Shown here one piece after another: positions 43,802-54,104 of a DNA stretch of 64,000 nt (position 1 is its first letter; every line of letters begins with the position of its first letter). A program made the position numbers and the translations under genes. The stretch comes from Leuconostoc mesenteroides subsp. mesenteroides (GTDB lineage Bacteria; Bacillota; Bacilli; Lactobacillales; Lactobacillaceae): contig CP046062.1 in NCBI GenBank assembly GCA_009676745.1, forward strand, positions 1,163,501-1,227,500, written 5' to 3'. Under the pieces are notes generated by a model that saw only the letters and a list, made by a program, of their open reading frames with translations, had not been told where the DNA came from and ran no database searches.

Positions 43802-45148
43802 ATGGCTCGCAAAACTTTTACCAAAGAAGAAATTAAGCAAATCGTGGCAGACGAAAACGTGGAGTTTATTCGCGTAACATTTACAGACGTCTTGGGCGCT
43901 ATTAAAAATGTCGAAGTGCCCACATCACAGTTAGATAAAGTGTTAAATAATAATTTGATGTTTGACGGTTCATCTATCGAAGGATTTGTACGTATTAATG
44001 AATCAGATATGTATCTATATCCTGATTTGTCAACATTCATGATTTTCCCATGGGCGACTGACGGACATGGCGGTAAGGTGGCACGATTAATTGCTGATAT
44101 TTATACAGCGAACCGTGAACCATTTGCTGGTGATCCACGTCACGCACTACGTACTGTGTTGGCAGAAGCACGTGAAGCCGGATTTACTTCATTTAACGTT
44201 GGTACTGAGCCTGAATTCTTTTTGTTCAAGCTTGATGAAAAGGGCAACCCAACCACAGAATTGAATGATAAGGGTGGCTATTTTGATTTGGCACCTTTGG
44301 ATATGGGTGAAAATGTTCGTCGTGAAATCGTCTTAACATTGGAAAAAATGGGATTTGAAATTGAAGCAGCTCACCACGAAGTTGCTGAAGGTCAACACGA
44401 AGTTGACTTCAAGTATGCAACGGCATTGGAAGCAGCAGATAATATTCAAACATTTAAGCTTGTTGTTAAAACAATTGCGCGTAAGAATGGTTACTTTGCA
44501 ACATTCATGCCAAAACCAGTTGCTGGCATTAATGGTTCAGGTATGCATACAAACATGTCTTTGTTTACAAAAGAAGGCAATGCATTCGAAGATGTTTCTG
44601 ATGAAATGGGACTTTCAAAAGCAGCTTATAATTTCTTGGGTGGTGTTTTGGAACACGCTACAGCCTTTACAGCTTTGGCAAATCCAACTGTTAACTCATA
44701 TAAGCGTTTGACACCCGGCTTTGAAGCACCAGTTTATGTTGCTTGGTCAGCCTCAAATCGTTCACCAATGGTACGTGTACCAGCATCACGTGGGCAATCA
44801 ACACGTTTGGAACTACGTTCGGTAGATCCAACAGCTAACCCTTACACATCTCTTGCAGCAATTCTTGCTTCGGGATTAGATGGTATTAAGCGTGAGTTGG
44901 AACCATTGGCTTCGGTTGATAAAAACATCTATTTGATGGATGAAATTGAACGTGAACGTGCTGGTATTACGGATTTGCCAGATACATTATTGGCAGCGGT
45001 TCGTGAACTTGCGGCTGATGATGTCGTGCGTACAGCAATCGGTGAACACATTGCCGACAAATTTATTGAAGCAAAGAAAATCGAATATGTATCATATCGT
45101 CAGTATGTTTCTCAATGGGAAACAGATACATATTTGGAAAAGTATTAA
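43802..45148 (+). CDS. glnA: Glutamine synthetase type I
   Basis: The 448-aa dodecameric enzyme makes glutamine from glutamate, ammonia and ATP. The substrate loop [12 protein letters not shown], the metal-binding [10 protein letters not shown], the ATP segment [12 protein letters not shown] and the [12 protein letters not shown] region are intact. The size fits the Gram-positive GSI-alpha form, which is feedback-inhibited rather than adenylylated. It supplies glutamine for GlmS, PurF, PurQ and, through glutamate, general nitrogen metabolism. It ends at a strong terminator. Confidence 0.98.
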   Translation: MARKTFTKEEIKQIVADENVEFIRVTFTDVLGAIKNVEVPTSQLDKVLNNNLMFDGSSIEGFVRINESDMYLYPDLSTFMIFPWATDGHGGKVARLIADIYTANREPFAGDPRHALRTVLAEAREAGFTSFNVGTEPEFFLFKLDEKGNPTTELNDKGGYFDLAPLDMGENVRREIVLTLEKMGFEIEAAHHEVAEGQHEVDFKYATALEAADNIQTFKLVVKTIARKNGYFATFMPKPVAGINGSGMHTNMSLFTKEGNAFEDVSDEMGLSKAAYNFLGGVLEHATAFTALANPTVNSYKRLTPGFEAPVYVAWSASNRSPMVRVPASRGQSTRLELRSVDPTANPYTSLAAILASGLDGIKRELEPLASVDKNIYLMDEIERERAGITDLPDTLLAAVRELAADDVVRTAIGEHIADKFIEAKKIEYVSYRQYVSQWETDTYLEKY

Positions 45149-45154
45149 TGTCGT

Positions 45155-45180
45155 AGAAGCAGAAATGCTTCTTTTTTTTT
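45155..45180 (+). terminator. Rho-independent terminator of glnRA
   Basis: AGAAGCA (45155-45161) pairs with TGCTTCT (45166-45172) around a GAAA tetraloop, followed by a T-run. Confidence 0.9.
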
Positions 45181-45195
45181 GCTCTAAATTTTATA

Positions 45196-45371
45196 CGAAC
45201 GTTCAGCTTTGATGTTTTTGTAAACGGATACATTGTTAACGTTCGGATAAAAACAAATAAATGTTAAAATAGTTCGTTATTAACGAACTATTTGTTGTTT
45301 ATTGTGAATTTTCTTATTTTAAAACGAACACAAACGAACGAAAATCTGTTAAATTGTAATTGTAAACGAAC
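45196..45371 (+). promoter_or_regulatory. Array of seven PurBox-like CGAAC/GTTCG sites upstream of the pur operon
   Basis: Within 176 bases there are five CGAAC cores (45196, 45284, 45325, 45335, 45367) and two GTTCG cores (45241, 45272). The sequence around each resembles the PurR box AWWWCCGAACWWT or its complement; the site at 45238-45250 contains the full GTTCGG core. Several intervals (10, 31, 32, 41 bases) are close to whole helical turns. PurR is the expected ligand, but its gene is not in this window. An extended -10 TGTTAAATT at 45347-45355 is a possible purE promoter. Confidence 0.75.
45267..45293 (+). repeat. Perfect 27-bp palindrome formed by two opposed PurBox-like sites
   Basis: AAATAGTTCGTTA (45267-45279), one central T, and TAACGAACTATTT (45281-45293) are exact inverted copies. 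Without a T-run it is not a terminator; it is best read as a symmetric operator holding two head-to-head PurBox cores. Confidence 0.8.
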
Positions 45372-45415
45372 GATAACTTTGTAAATCACGAAAATTGTAC
45401 AAATTGGAGAAAAAT

Positions 45416-45901
45416 ATGCCTCAAGTTGCAGTTGTCATGGGATCAACTAGTGATTGGCCCAGCATGAAAAAAACGACAGATATTTTGGATATATTAGGCG
45501 TTACTTACGAAAAACATGTTATTTCAGCGCATCGTATGCCTCAAGAATTGCAATCGTTTGGGAGACAAGCTAGAGAAAATAAGCTTCAAGTAATTATTGC
45601 TGGTGCTGGCGGTGCAGCACATTTGCCTGGTATGCTGGCAGCTAATACGACGCTACCAGTTATTGGTGTACCGATGCAATCACGAGCATTGAACGGTCTA
45701 GATTCTTTGCTCTCTATTGTTCAAATGCCAGCGGGAGTTCCCGTTGCTACGGTTGCTATAGGTGATGCAGGTGCAAAAAATGCGGCAATCTTAGCTGCAC
45801 AAATTATTGCTTTAAATAATGATGACATATTGCAGGCCTTGGATAAATATCGAGAACACCAAACAAAGACTTCTGTAGAGAGCGAGGCAGAATTGATATG
45901 A
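45416..45901 (+). CDS. purE: N5-carboxyaminoimidazole ribonucleotide mutase
   Basis: The 161-aa class I PurE converts N5-CAIR to CAIR. The motif VVMGSTSDWPSM and the histidine-containing SAHRMPQEL are conserved, as is GAGGAAHLPGMLAA. ATG 45416 behind TTGGAG is chosen over an in-frame codon at 45395. It is the first gene of purEKCSQLFMNH, directly after the PurBox array, and its stop overlaps purK (ATGA). Confidence 0.97.
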   Translation: MPQVAVVMGSTSDWPSMKKTTDILDILGVTYEKHVISAHRMPQELQSFGRQARENKLQVIIAGAGGAAHLPGMLAANTTLPVIGVPMQSRALNGLDSLLSIVQMPAGVPVATVAIGDAGAKNAAILAAQIIALNNDDILQALDKYREHQTKTSVESEAELI

Positions 45902-47007
45902 CGCGAATAATTTTACCGCCGGCAACAATTGGTATCATTGGTGGTGGTCAATTAGGTCAAATGATGGCTCTTTCTGCAAAAGAAATGGGGTATCGTGTCG
46001 GGATATTGGATCCCACGAAAGACTCTCCAGCTGGACAAGTATCAGATTTTCAGATAGTTGCTGATTATGATGATGTCGAAGCATTAAATGAATTATCACG
46101 ACGCAGTGAAGTATTAACATATGAATTTGAAAATGTTGATCGCGATGCATTGAATGAGCAAAGCGAGGCAGAGTTACCGCAAGGTACAGAACTGTTAAGA
46201 ATCACAAGCAATCGTATTATTGAAAAAAAGTTTATTCGAGATCGTGCTAAAGTACCAGTCACGAATTTCATTGAAGTAAATTCACCCGAAGATTTACGAA
46301 AAGTAACATTTCCAGCCATCTTAAAAACAGTGAGTGGTGGATATGACGGGCACGGTCAGTGGTCAATTAATACAGCGCAAGATATTATTAATCTTGAAAA
46401 TGATTTTCCATCTGGACAATTAATTTTGGAACAAGTTGTGAATTTTAAACAAGAATTAAGTATTATGGTTTCACGTTCCCAAGACGGAAAAATTGTGACC
46501 TGGCCGATTGTTGAAAATATTCATGAAAACCACATTTTAAAAATGACAACGGTACCTGCTGCTATTTCACTGACACTCAAGAATAAAATTGAGGCAATTG
46601 CTGAGAATATTGCTGATTCACTTAAATTACGTGGTGTACTTGGTATTGAGTTATTTGTCGCTGACGAGGAAGTATGGGTTAACGAATTAGCACCACGACC
46701 ACATAACTCTGGACATTATAGTATTGAAGCGACCAATGTATCACAGTTTGAAGGACACATTAGAAGTGTCGTCGGTCTACCAATACCACCTATTGAGCTG
46801 CAAAGCCCTGCTATAATGTTAAATTTGTTAGGCAATGAGTTGACACAAGCTAGAGAAGATTTAGTCCATCATCCAGAGTGGCATTTTCACGATTATGGTA
46901 AATCTGCAATAAAACATAATCGTAAAATGGGGCATATTACAGTATTAGGAACAGAAAATGGTCAAAAGTTAAAAGAATGGAGTGATTTGCATGAACAATG
47001 CAACTGA
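45898..47007 (+). CDS. purK: N5-carboxyaminoimidazole ribonucleotide synthase
   Basis: The 369-aa ATP-grasp enzyme carboxylates AIR with bicarbonate and ATP to N5-CAIR, the substrate of PurE. The N-terminal IGIIGGGQLGQMMALSAKEMG and the C-terminal ELAPRPHNSGHYSIEA are diagnostic. Pairing with class I PurE is as expected. It overlaps purE by four bases and purC by 17 bases. Confidence 0.97.
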   Translation: MTRIILPPATIGIIGGGQLGQMMALSAKEMGYRVGILDPTKDSPAGQVSDFQIVADYDDVEALNELSRRSEVLTYEFENVDRDALNEQSEAELPQGTELLRITSNRIIEKKFIRDRAKVPVTNFIEVNSPEDLRKVTFPAILKTVSGGYDGHGQWSINTAQDIINLENDFPSGQLILEQVVNFKQELSIMVSRSQDGKIVTWPIVENIHENHILKMTTVPAAISLTLKNKIEAIAENIADSLKLRGVLGIELFVADEEVWVNELAPRPHNSGHYSIEATNVSQFEGHIRSVVGLPIPPIELQSPAIMLNLLGNELTQAREDLVHHPEWHFHDYGKSAIKHNRKMGHITVLGTENGQKLKEWSDLHEQCN

Positions 47008-47740
47008 ATATGAAGGTAAAACTGTGATTCGCGGAGAACTAAAATACCAGGGTAAGGCGAAACAAGTTTATTTCACAAATAATCCTACAATTTTGTGGGT
47101 TCATTATATGGATCAAGCAACCGCTTTAAATGGTAAAGTGCATGAAAACATACCAGAAAAAGGCCGGTTAAACAGTGCAATTTCGCATATATTATTTAAG
47201 TATTTAACCCGTCAGGGTATTGAAAATCATTATCTTTCTTCGGTTTCTGAAACAGATGAATTAGATTTAGCCCTTAAAATTTTACCCATTGAAGTTGTTA
47301 CGAGAAACTATGCATCAGGACATTTTGTAAGTAAATTTAATGCAACGCCAATGCAAAAGTTAACACCAGTGGTTCAAGAATTTTATTACAAATCGGACGA
47401 GCTAGATGATCCTTTTATAAATGATTCTCAAATTTTAGCTCTTGGTTTTGCAACATTATCAGAACTTACAAAATTACGTGATTGTGCTCAAGAAGTGAAT
47501 CAATTGCTCAAAGAAGTCTTTGATGAAATTAATATTGACTTAGTTGATTTTAAATTAGAATATGGTCGTGATAGTGAGGGCAAGCTGATCTTGGCTGATG
47601 AGTTATCACCAGATAATATGCGCTTGGTGGACCAAAAAACAGGTCAGTCACTTGATAAAGATGTATTTCGAAAACATGTTGGTGATGTTACTGTTGGTTA
47701 TCGTGATGTACTATCACGTTTAGAAAATTTGGAGAAATAA
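46991..47740 (+). CDS. purC: Phosphoribosylaminoimidazole-succinocarboxamide synthase
   Basis: The 249-aa SAICAR synthetase joins aspartate to CAIR with ATP. It contains YQGKAKQVYFTNNP (ATP site), ITLL-like GRLNSAISHILFKYL, the VVTRNYASGHF element and the signature LADELSPDNMRL. ATG 46991, behind GGAG at 46979, is preferred to an in-frame GTG at 46982. The start lies inside the end of purK, so translation is coupled. Confidence 0.96.
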   Translation: MNNATEYEGKTVIRGELKYQGKAKQVYFTNNPTILWVHYMDQATALNGKVHENIPEKGRLNSAISHILFKYLTRQGIENHYLSSVSETDELDLALKILPIEVVTRNYASGHFVSKFNATPMQKLTPVVQEFYYKSDELDDPFINDSQILALGFATLSELTKLRDCAQEVNQLLKEVFDEINIDLVDFKLEYGRDSEGKLILADELSPDNMRLVDQKTGQSLDKDVFRKHVGDVTVGYRDVLSRLENLEK

Positions 47741-47741
47741 T

Positions 47742-48011
47742 ATGTACTTAGCAAAAATATATGTCACATACAAGCCATCAATCCTTGATCCACAAGGAGA
47801 AGTGATTAAAGCGGCATTGAACCGTATGGATTATAGTGGAATTGAGCAAGTATCACAAGGTAAATATTTTGAAATCAAGCTGAAAGCAACCGATGTTGAT
47901 GCTGCTACTTCAGAAGTTGAAAGTTTTACTGATGCGCTGTTAATCAATCAAAATACAGAAACCTACCGCTTTGATTTGTCTTTGGTAGCTGAGGACGAGG
48001 TATTATCATGA
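47742..48011 (+). CDS. purS: FGAM synthase subunit PurS
   Basis: The 89-aa protein is the small structural subunit that bridges PurQ and PurL in the three-subunit phosphoribosylformylglycinamidine synthase of Gram-positives. The start [20 protein letters not shown] and the following alpha/beta pattern match the family. It begins one base after the purC stop and overlaps purQ. Confidence 0.94.
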   Translation: MYLAKIYVTYKPSILDPQGEVIKAALNRMDYSGIEQVSQGKYFEIKLKATDVDAATSEVESFTDALLINQNTETYRFDLSLVAEDEVLS

Positions 48012-48676
48012 AAGCTGCCGTGATTAGTTTTCCAGGATCAAATTGTGATTTTGATATGTTATACGCATTGCAAGAATTTGGTGTTGATGCAGAAATTGTT
48101 TCTGCAAAACATAATAATTTGAAAGACTATGATGCAATCTTTTTACCTGGTGGTTTCTCATACGGAGATTATTTGCGTACAGGAGCAATCGCTCGTTTCT
48201 CGCCAATCATGAGTGCTGTGACGCAAGCGGCTAATGATGGCAAGCTTATTATTGGTATTTGTAATGGATTTCAAATTTTGACGGAAGCCGGTTTGCTACC
48301 AGGACAGCTATTAACAAATCAAAAACCAGGATTTATTTGCGACGAGATAGCACTCTCAATTGCAAATCCAAACACTGCTTATACAAATGCTTATGAGGCT
48401 GAAGAAATAATTAATATTCCTGTGGCGCATGCAGAAGGAAATTATTATGCTGATGCGGAGACATTGACGAAACTTGAAGAGAATAATCTGATTATTTTCC
48501 GATATGTGGATAATCCTAATGGGTCAGCACATGATATAGCAGGGATTATGAATGAAAATGGTAATGTCTTTGGTATGATGCCACACCCAGAGCGCGCAGT
48601 TGATGCAGTGACTGGTAATGATGATGGTAAGAACTTTTTCAAAAGTATTTTGAGCGGTATTCTCGCAGGAGCCTAA
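48008..48676 (+). CDS. purQ: FGAM synthase subunit PurQ (glutaminase)
   Basis: The 222-aa class I glutamine amidotransferase supplies ammonia to PurL. The nucleophile elbow [17 protein letters not shown] holds the catalytic cysteine, and [12 protein letters not shown] supplies the catalytic His and Glu. The N-terminus [13 protein letters not shown] and [13 protein letters not shown] are typical. It overlaps purS by four bases and is followed by purL after four bases. Confidence 0.97.
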   Translation: MKAAVISFPGSNCDFDMLYALQEFGVDAEIVSAKHNNLKDYDAIFLPGGFSYGDYLRTGAIARFSPIMSAVTQAANDGKLIIGICNGFQILTEAGLLPGQLLTNQKPGFICDEIALSIANPNTAYTNAYEAEEIINIPVAHAEGNYYADAETLTKLEENNLIIFRYVDNPNGSAHDIAGIMNENGNVFGMMPHPERAVDAVTGNDDGKNFFKSILSGILAGA

Positions 48677-48680
48677 TATA

Positions 48681-50897
48681 ATGACAACAAATGAATTATC
48701 ACCAGAAGAAGTACGAGATACTAAAATTTATCTAGAATGGGGCCTTACCGACCAAGAATATGATTTGATTGTTAAGGAACTAAAGCGTCTACCTAATTTT
48801 ACAGAGACAGGTATTTTTTCGGGAATGTGGTCGGAACACGTTTCTTATAAGAAATCAAAGCCAATTTTGCGTAAGTTCTGGTCAACGAACGAACGTGTTT
48901 TACAAGGACCAGGTGAAGGTGCGGGTATTTTAGATATTGGTGACAACCAAGCAGTTGTATTTAAGGCAGAAAGCCATAACCATCCGTCGTTTGTTGAACC
49001 TTATGAGGGAGCAGCAACGGGTGTTGGTGGTATCTTGCGTGATATTTTTTCAATGGGGGCACAACCCATCGCTGTGCTAGATTCACTACGATTTGGGGAA
49101 TTAGACAATGCGCATACAAAACATATTGTTGATGGTGTAATTGCAGGTATTGCAGGCTATGGGAATGCAATTGGTATTCCTACAGTAGGTGGTGAAATTG
49201 GTTTTGATTCAGTTTATGCAGGAAATCCATTAGTAAATGTCATGGCTGTTGGTTTAATGGATCAAAATGCTATGCAAGTTGGTCAGGCAAAAGGTATTGG
49301 AAATTCAATTATTTACGTTGGAGCCAAAACGGGCCGTGATGGTATTAATGGGGCTTCCTTTGCTTCTGCGGAGTTCTCTAGTTCAGAAGCGTCTGATCGT
49401 TCGGCTGTTCAAGTTGGCGATCCATTTTTAGAGAAATTAGTGATGGATGCAACCCTTCAAGCAATTCGTGAACATTCTGATATTATTGTTGGTATTCAAG
49501 ATATGGGTGCTGCTGGCTTACTTTCTTCAAGTTCTGAAATGGCCGCAAAAGCAGGGATGGGCATTAATCTTGATTTGGATATGGTTCCTCAACGTGAAAC
49601 AGGGATGACACCCTATGAACTCATGCTGTCAGAATCACAAGAGCGTATGGTGCTAGTTGTTAAGAAAGGTGAAGAACAAGCTATTATTGATTTGTTCCAA
49701 GAAGCTGATTTGGATGCTGTAATCATTGGCCAAGTTACTGATGATGGTCGTTATCGATTAAACTTTAAAAATGAAGTTGTTGCAGATGTGCCTGTTGATT
49801 TCTTAACGCATGCACCAAAGCAAGACTTACCAATGAATGAACCGGCCAGATTAGCGACCTTTACAGATGAACAATTTGAACCAGACATGGGTAACGTTAA
49901 AGAAACGATTTTAACATTACTCGCGCAACCAACAATTGCTTCTAAGGCATCATTATTCCGTCATTTTGATTCTCAAGTACGTGCTGATACGGTTATTAAG
50001 CCTGGTGGTGATGCAGCGTTGATTCGTATTCGTGACACGCAAAAGGCATTAGCGATGACAACAGATGTCAATGCTCGTTATTTATATCTTAACCCACGTG
50101 TGGGGGCCAAAATGGCAGTTGCTGAAGCGGCTAGAAACATTGTATCTACAGGGGCAAAACCAATTGGCATTACAGATGGCTTGAACTTTGGGTCACCTGA
50201 TAATCCAGAAGTTTACTATGAATTGGATCAAGCGGTTTCCGGTATTAATGACGTAGCTAAACAATTAAATACACCAATTATTTCTGGAAACGTGTCCCTT
50301 TATAATGAAACAGATGGGCAAGCAATTTATCCCACACCAATGATTGGCATGGTTGGTTTGCTTGAAGATATTACAAAAGCAACACGAACGGCATTTCAAA
50401 AATCAGGCGATAACATTTATCTTGTAGGACGAACGCAAGATAGCTTTAACGGTTCAGAAATTCAAAAAATGCAAACAGGACATATTGACGGACGATTATT
50501 TGATTTTAGTGATGCGGATGAGTTAGCAGTGCAACAATTAATTTTACAGGCCACGGATCAACGTTTGCTTAATAGTGCGCATGATTTATCTGAAGGTGGT
50601 TTAATTGTTGGTCTTCTTGAAAGCGCCTTCGCTGGAAATCTTAGTTTTGATATCTCGGTAAACTTAGCTGATAAGTATCTATTTTCGGAAACACCAAGTC
50701 GTTTTGTAGTCAGTGTGTCTCCTGAAAATAGGACGACATTTGAAGCAATAGCCGGTGATCGAGCAACAAAATTAGGCACGGTTAAAGCAGATGATGCTAT
50801 TAATATCAAAACGACAACAAACGATATTCAATTGTCACTCGGAGAAACAAAGAAGATCTATCAGGAGAGTATCGCATGGAAGCTAAACGCGGAGTAA
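48681..50897 (+). CDS. purL: FGAM synthase subunit PurL
   Basis: The 738-aa protein is the small-type PurL that makes FGAM from FGAR, ATP and ammonia, together with PurQ and PurS. Conserved parts include [15 protein letters not shown] near residue 50, [20 protein letters not shown] with the catalytic histidine, and two AIRS-like halves ([38 protein letters not shown]). The length is normal. Its 3' end overlaps a possible purF start. Confidence 0.97.
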   Translation: MTTNELSPEEVRDTKIYLEWGLTDQEYDLIVKELKRLPNFTETGIFSGMWSEHVSYKKSKPILRKFWSTNERVLQGPGEGAGILDIGDNQAVVFKAESHNHPSFVEPYEGAATGVGGILRDIFSMGAQPIAVLDSLRFGELDNAHTKHIVDGVIAGIAGYGNAIGIPTVGGEIGFDSVYAGNPLVNVMAVGLMDQNAMQVGQAKGIGNSIIYVGAKTGRDGINGASFASAEFSSSEASDRSAVQVGDPFLEKLVMDATLQAIREHSDIIVGIQDMGAAGLLSSSSEMAAKAGMGINLDLDMVPQRETGMTPYELMLSESQERMVLVVKKGEEQAIIDLFQEADLDAVIIGQVTDDGRYRLNFKNEVVADVPVDFLTHAPKQDLPMNEPARLATFTDEQFEPDMGNVKETILTLLAQPTIASKASLFRHFDSQVRADTVIKPGGDAALIRIRDTQKALAMTTDVNARYLYLNPRVGAKMAVAEAARNIVSTGAKPIGITDGLNFGSPDNPEVYYELDQAVSGINDVAKQLNTPIISGNVSLYNETDGQAIYPTPMIGMVGLLEDITKATRTAFQKSGDNIYLVGRTQDSFNGSEIQKMQTGHIDGRLFDFSDADELAVQQLILQATDQRLLNSAHDLSEGGLIVGLLESAFAGNLSFDISVNLADKYLFSETPSRFVVSVSPENRTTFEAIAGDRATKLGTVKADDAINIKTTTNDIQLSLGETKKIYQESIAWKLNAE

Positions 50898-52486
50898 CAA
50901 TGATGAACGAACAAAAAAATGAAACATCGCGGCTTAATGTGCGTAGTTTGAATGAAGAATGTGGCATTTTTGGTGTCTGGGGTCGATCTGATGCGGCACA
51001 ATTAACCTACTATGGACTACATGCATTACAACATCGTGGCCAAGAGGGAGCGGGTATTGTTGCTAACAATAATGGCCATTTGTGGCAAGAACGAGGCCTA
51101 GGTCTACTCAGCGATGTTTTTCGTGACACATCTCGTATTGAGGCTCTAGCTGGAGAAAGTGCCATTGGTCATGTACGCTATGCCACAGCTGGATCTAATG
51201 GATTAGAAAACATTCAACCTTTGATGGTGAATTTTCATGACATGCAAATCTCATTGGCGCACAATGGGAATTTAACAAATGCACTAACATTACGTGAGAA
51301 TTTAGAAAAAGAAGGGGCTATATTTCAATCATCTTCTGACTCTGAAATTCTATTACACTTAATTCGTCGGTCTAAAGCTGACAAATTTATTGACAAGCTA
51401 AAAGAAGCTTTAAATATTGTGCGTGGTGGATTTGCATTCTTGTTATTGACGCCATATGGTATGTTTGCCGCATTGGATCCACATGCATTTCGACCCTTTG
51501 TGATTGGTCAAATGCCTGATGGTCACTATATTGTGACATCTGAAACGGCTGCTATTGAAGTTGTTGGCGCTAAGTTTGTGCGTGATGTACAACCCGGTGA
51601 ACTAATCGCAATTGACGACAATGGATTAACCATCGATACATATACTGATAAAACCACTTTAAATATTGACTCGATGGAATATATCTATTTTGCTCGCCCT
51701 GACTCAATGATTTATGGTGTGAATGTCCACAAGGCACGTAAGCGGATGGGGGCAGCCTTAGCAGCGGAACAACCTGTTCCAGAAGCAGATATTGTTGTTG
51801 GTATTCCAAACTCTAGTTTGAGTGCAGCCGCTGGCTTTGCTGAGGCCAGTGGGTTACCCAATGAGATGGGATTAGTCAAAAATCAATATATTGCGCGAAC
51901 ATTTATAGAGCCGACACAGGATAAAAGAGAGCGTGCTGTCCGTATGAAATTAAGTGCTGTTCGAGACGTTGTTCTTGGTAAAAATGTTGTGTTGATTGAT
52001 GATTCAATTGTCCGTGGTACGACATCGATGTTTATTGTACGTATGTTAAAAGAAGCCGGAGCAAAATCTGTTCATGTTCGAATAGCTAGTCCAATATTTA
52101 AGTTTCCGTCATTTTATGGTATTGATATGCAAACAACAGAAGAACTGATGGGCGCAAATCATTCATTGCGTGAAATGACTAAAATGATTGAGGCTGATTC
52201 ACTTGGATTTTTGTCAGTTGGCGCGCTAGTTAAGGCGATTGATTTGCCGTATGATGGAGAAGGAACTGGGCTAACAACTGCTTACTTTGATGGTCATTAT
52301 CCAAGTCCAATTTACGACTATAAGCCAAGCCTAGATAAATTTATTCGTGATGGGGAAGTTGATTTTGTTCCTGAACCGACGACTACCTACCACCCTCGTC
52401 AAGTGGCTTCATTACGAAACCAGGAACGCTTGTCAGATGGCACAATCCATTTAGATTCACAAACAATTCAAGGGGTGGAAATATGA
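50876..52486 (+). CDS. purF: Amidophosphoribosyltransferase
   Basis: The product catalyses the first committed step of purine synthesis, PRPP plus glutamine to phosphoribosylamine. An Ntn glutaminase domain opens with [14 protein letters not shown]; the cysteine becomes the N-terminus after propeptide removal. The C-terminal PRTase domain has the PRPP loop [14 protein letters not shown]. In the 536 residues there is only this one cysteine: the Bacillus iron-sulfur ligand positions read [11 protein letters not shown] and [11 protein letters not shown] here. Two starts are possible: ATG 50876 (AGGAG 8 bases upstream, overlapping purL) and ATG 50900/50903 behind a second GGAG. Confidence 0.95.
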   Translation: MEAKRGVTMMNEQKNETSRLNVRSLNEECGIFGVWGRSDAAQLTYYGLHALQHRGQEGAGIVANNNGHLWQERGLGLLSDVFRDTSRIEALAGESAIGHVRYATAGSNGLENIQPLMVNFHDMQISLAHNGNLTNALTLRENLEKEGAIFQSSSDSEILLHLIRRSKADKFIDKLKEALNIVRGGFAFLLLTPYGMFAALDPHAFRPFVIGQMPDGHYIVTSETAAIEVVGAKFVRDVQPGELIAIDDNGLTIDTYTDKTTLNIDSMEYIYFARPDSMIYGVNVHKARKRMGAALAAEQPVPEADIVVGIPNSSLSAAAGFAEASGLPNEMGLVKNQYIARTFIEPTQDKRERAVRMKLSAVRDVVLGKNVVLIDDSIVRGTTSMFIVRMLKEAGAKSVHVRIASPIFKFPSFYGIDMQTTEELMGANHSLREMTKMIEADSLGFLSVGALVKAIDLPYDGEGTGLTTAYFDGHYPSPIYDYKPSLDKFIRDGEVDFVPEPTTTYHPRQVASLRNQERLSDGTIHLDSQTIQGVEI

Positions 52487-53520
52487 GTGAGAAAAATGCG
52501 TATCAAAAGGCTGGCGTTGACATTCAGGCAGGAGAGCGTGCTGTTGATTTAATGAAAAATGCAGTTGCAGATACTTATAATGACCAAGTTCTTGATGGTA
52601 TTGGTGGCTTTGGCGCCGCATTTGCTTTAGGAAAAGGATATACCGATCCTGTTCTGGTTTCAGGCGCTGATGGTGTAGGAACAAAGTTGCTGCTAGCTAT
52701 CGCTGCGGATAAGCATAACACGATAGGGCAAGACTTAGTAGCAATGGTGGCTAATGATATTTTGGCTCAGGGTGCAAAACCAGCTTTCTTGCTTGATTAT
52801 TTAGCTGTAGACAAAATGAGACCAGAAGTTGTTGCTGAAATTGTCACTGGTATCGCCAAAGCTGCCAAAGCATCAAATATGTCTTTGATTGGTGGTGAAA
52901 GTGCCGAATTACCAGGATTGTACGCGGAAAAGCACTATGATTTAGCAGCCTTTGCTGTTGGTGTTGCAGAACGTCAGCAGTTATTGTCATCACAAAATGT
53001 TTCTGAAGGGGATATTTTGATTGGATTACCATCTTCTGGTATTCATTCAAATGGTTACTCACTAGTACGTCATGTTTTTGATATTCATTCAGATGATGAT
53101 TTTAATCAATTATCATCTGAAACAAAAGAAACACTTCTGACACCAACAGCCTTATATGCTAAATCTGTTTGGCCACTTGTGGAAGCTAATCTAGTACAGT
53201 CAATGGCACATATTACTGGCGGTGGAATTGTTGAAAACTTGCCTAGGGCGTTACCAGAAAATGTCTCTGCAGAAATAAGTTGGGGTTCATGGCCTATCTT
53301 ACCAATTTTTAATGAGTTGCAGACTAAGGGAAAACTGTCATTGGAAGATATGTTATTGACTTTTAATAATGGACTTGGAATGATTTTGATTGTAAAACCA
53401 CAGCATCTAGCAGATGCAATGACATTACTGACGCAACAAAATCAAACAGCTTACGTACTTGGAAAAATAACGTCTGCTCAGAACGAAAGAGTTGTGTTTA
53501 CAGGTAATCAACCATGGTGA
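52483..53520 (+). CDS. purM: Phosphoribosylformylglycinamidine cyclo-ligase (AIR synthetase)
   Basis: The 345-aa enzyme closes the imidazole ring, FGAM to AIR, with ATP. It begins with YQKAGVDIQAGERAVDLM and contains SGADGVGTKLLLA, LIGGESAELPGLY, LPSSGIHSNGYSLVRH and ITGGGIVENLPRALP, all conserved. It overlaps purF by four bases and purN by seven bases. Confidence 0.97.
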   Translation: MSEKNAYQKAGVDIQAGERAVDLMKNAVADTYNDQVLDGIGGFGAAFALGKGYTDPVLVSGADGVGTKLLLAIAADKHNTIGQDLVAMVANDILAQGAKPAFLLDYLAVDKMRPEVVAEIVTGIAKAAKASNMSLIGGESAELPGLYAEKHYDLAAFAVGVAERQQLLSSQNVSEGDILIGLPSSGIHSNGYSLVRHVFDIHSDDDFNQLSSETKETLLTPTALYAKSVWPLVEANLVQSMAHITGGGIVENLPRALPENVSAEISWGSWPILPIFNELQTKGKLSLEDMLLTFNNGLGMILIVKPQHLADAMTLLTQQNQTAYVLGKITSAQNERVVFTGNQPW

Positions 53521-54104
53521 GGAAAATTAGATTAGCAGTTTTTGCCTCTGGAACAGGGACCAACTTTCAAGCACTAAATGATGCCATTTTACAACGAGGT
53601 CTTAATGCTGAGATAGTACGCCTGATAGTCGATAAATCAACTGCCGGGGCTTTGAATTTAGCTAAAATATTCGGTATTCCTGCTACAGCGATAAAATATT
53701 CAGATTATGAAACAAAGCTTGAAGCGGAACAGGTCATTATTAATCAACTTAAAACAGATCAGGTTGATGGTATTTTGTTGGCTGGCTTTATGCGTATTTT
53801 GACGCCAAAGTTAATCGATGCTTATCCAGGGAAGATTATTAATCTCCATCCGGCCATGCTACCTAAATTTCCGGGACGACAGAGTATCTTAGATGCCTTT
53901 GAAGCTGGTGTTACAGAGACAGGAGTAACTGTTCATTTTGTGGATAATGGTATTGATACTGGCGAGATAATAGCTCAAGAAGTTGTACAAATTTATGATG
54001 ATGACACGCTGGATTTACTAGAAACACGTATTCATAATCTTGAACACGTACTGTATCCTAACACACTTGCAAAGTTAATAGATGAAGGAGTATTTTTAAA
54101 ATGA
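53514..54104 (+). CDS. purN: Phosphoribosylglycinamide formyltransferase
   Basis: The 196-aa enzyme formylates GAR using 10-formyl-THF. The N-terminus [19 protein letters not shown], the catalytic region [20 protein letters not shown] with [13 protein letters not shown], and the D-x-G element [13 protein letters not shown] are conserved. The formyl donor comes from Fhs at 29-30.6 kb. It overlaps purM and purH. Confidence 0.97.
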   Translation: MVRKIRLAVFASGTGTNFQALNDAILQRGLNAEIVRLIVDKSTAGALNLAKIFGIPATAIKYSDYETKLEAEQVIINQLKTDQVDGILLAGFMRILTPKLIDAYPGKIINLHPAMLPKFPGRQSILDAFEAGVTETGVTVHFVDNGIDTGEIIAQEVVQIYDDDTLDLLETRIHNLEHVLYPNTLAKLIDEGVFLK

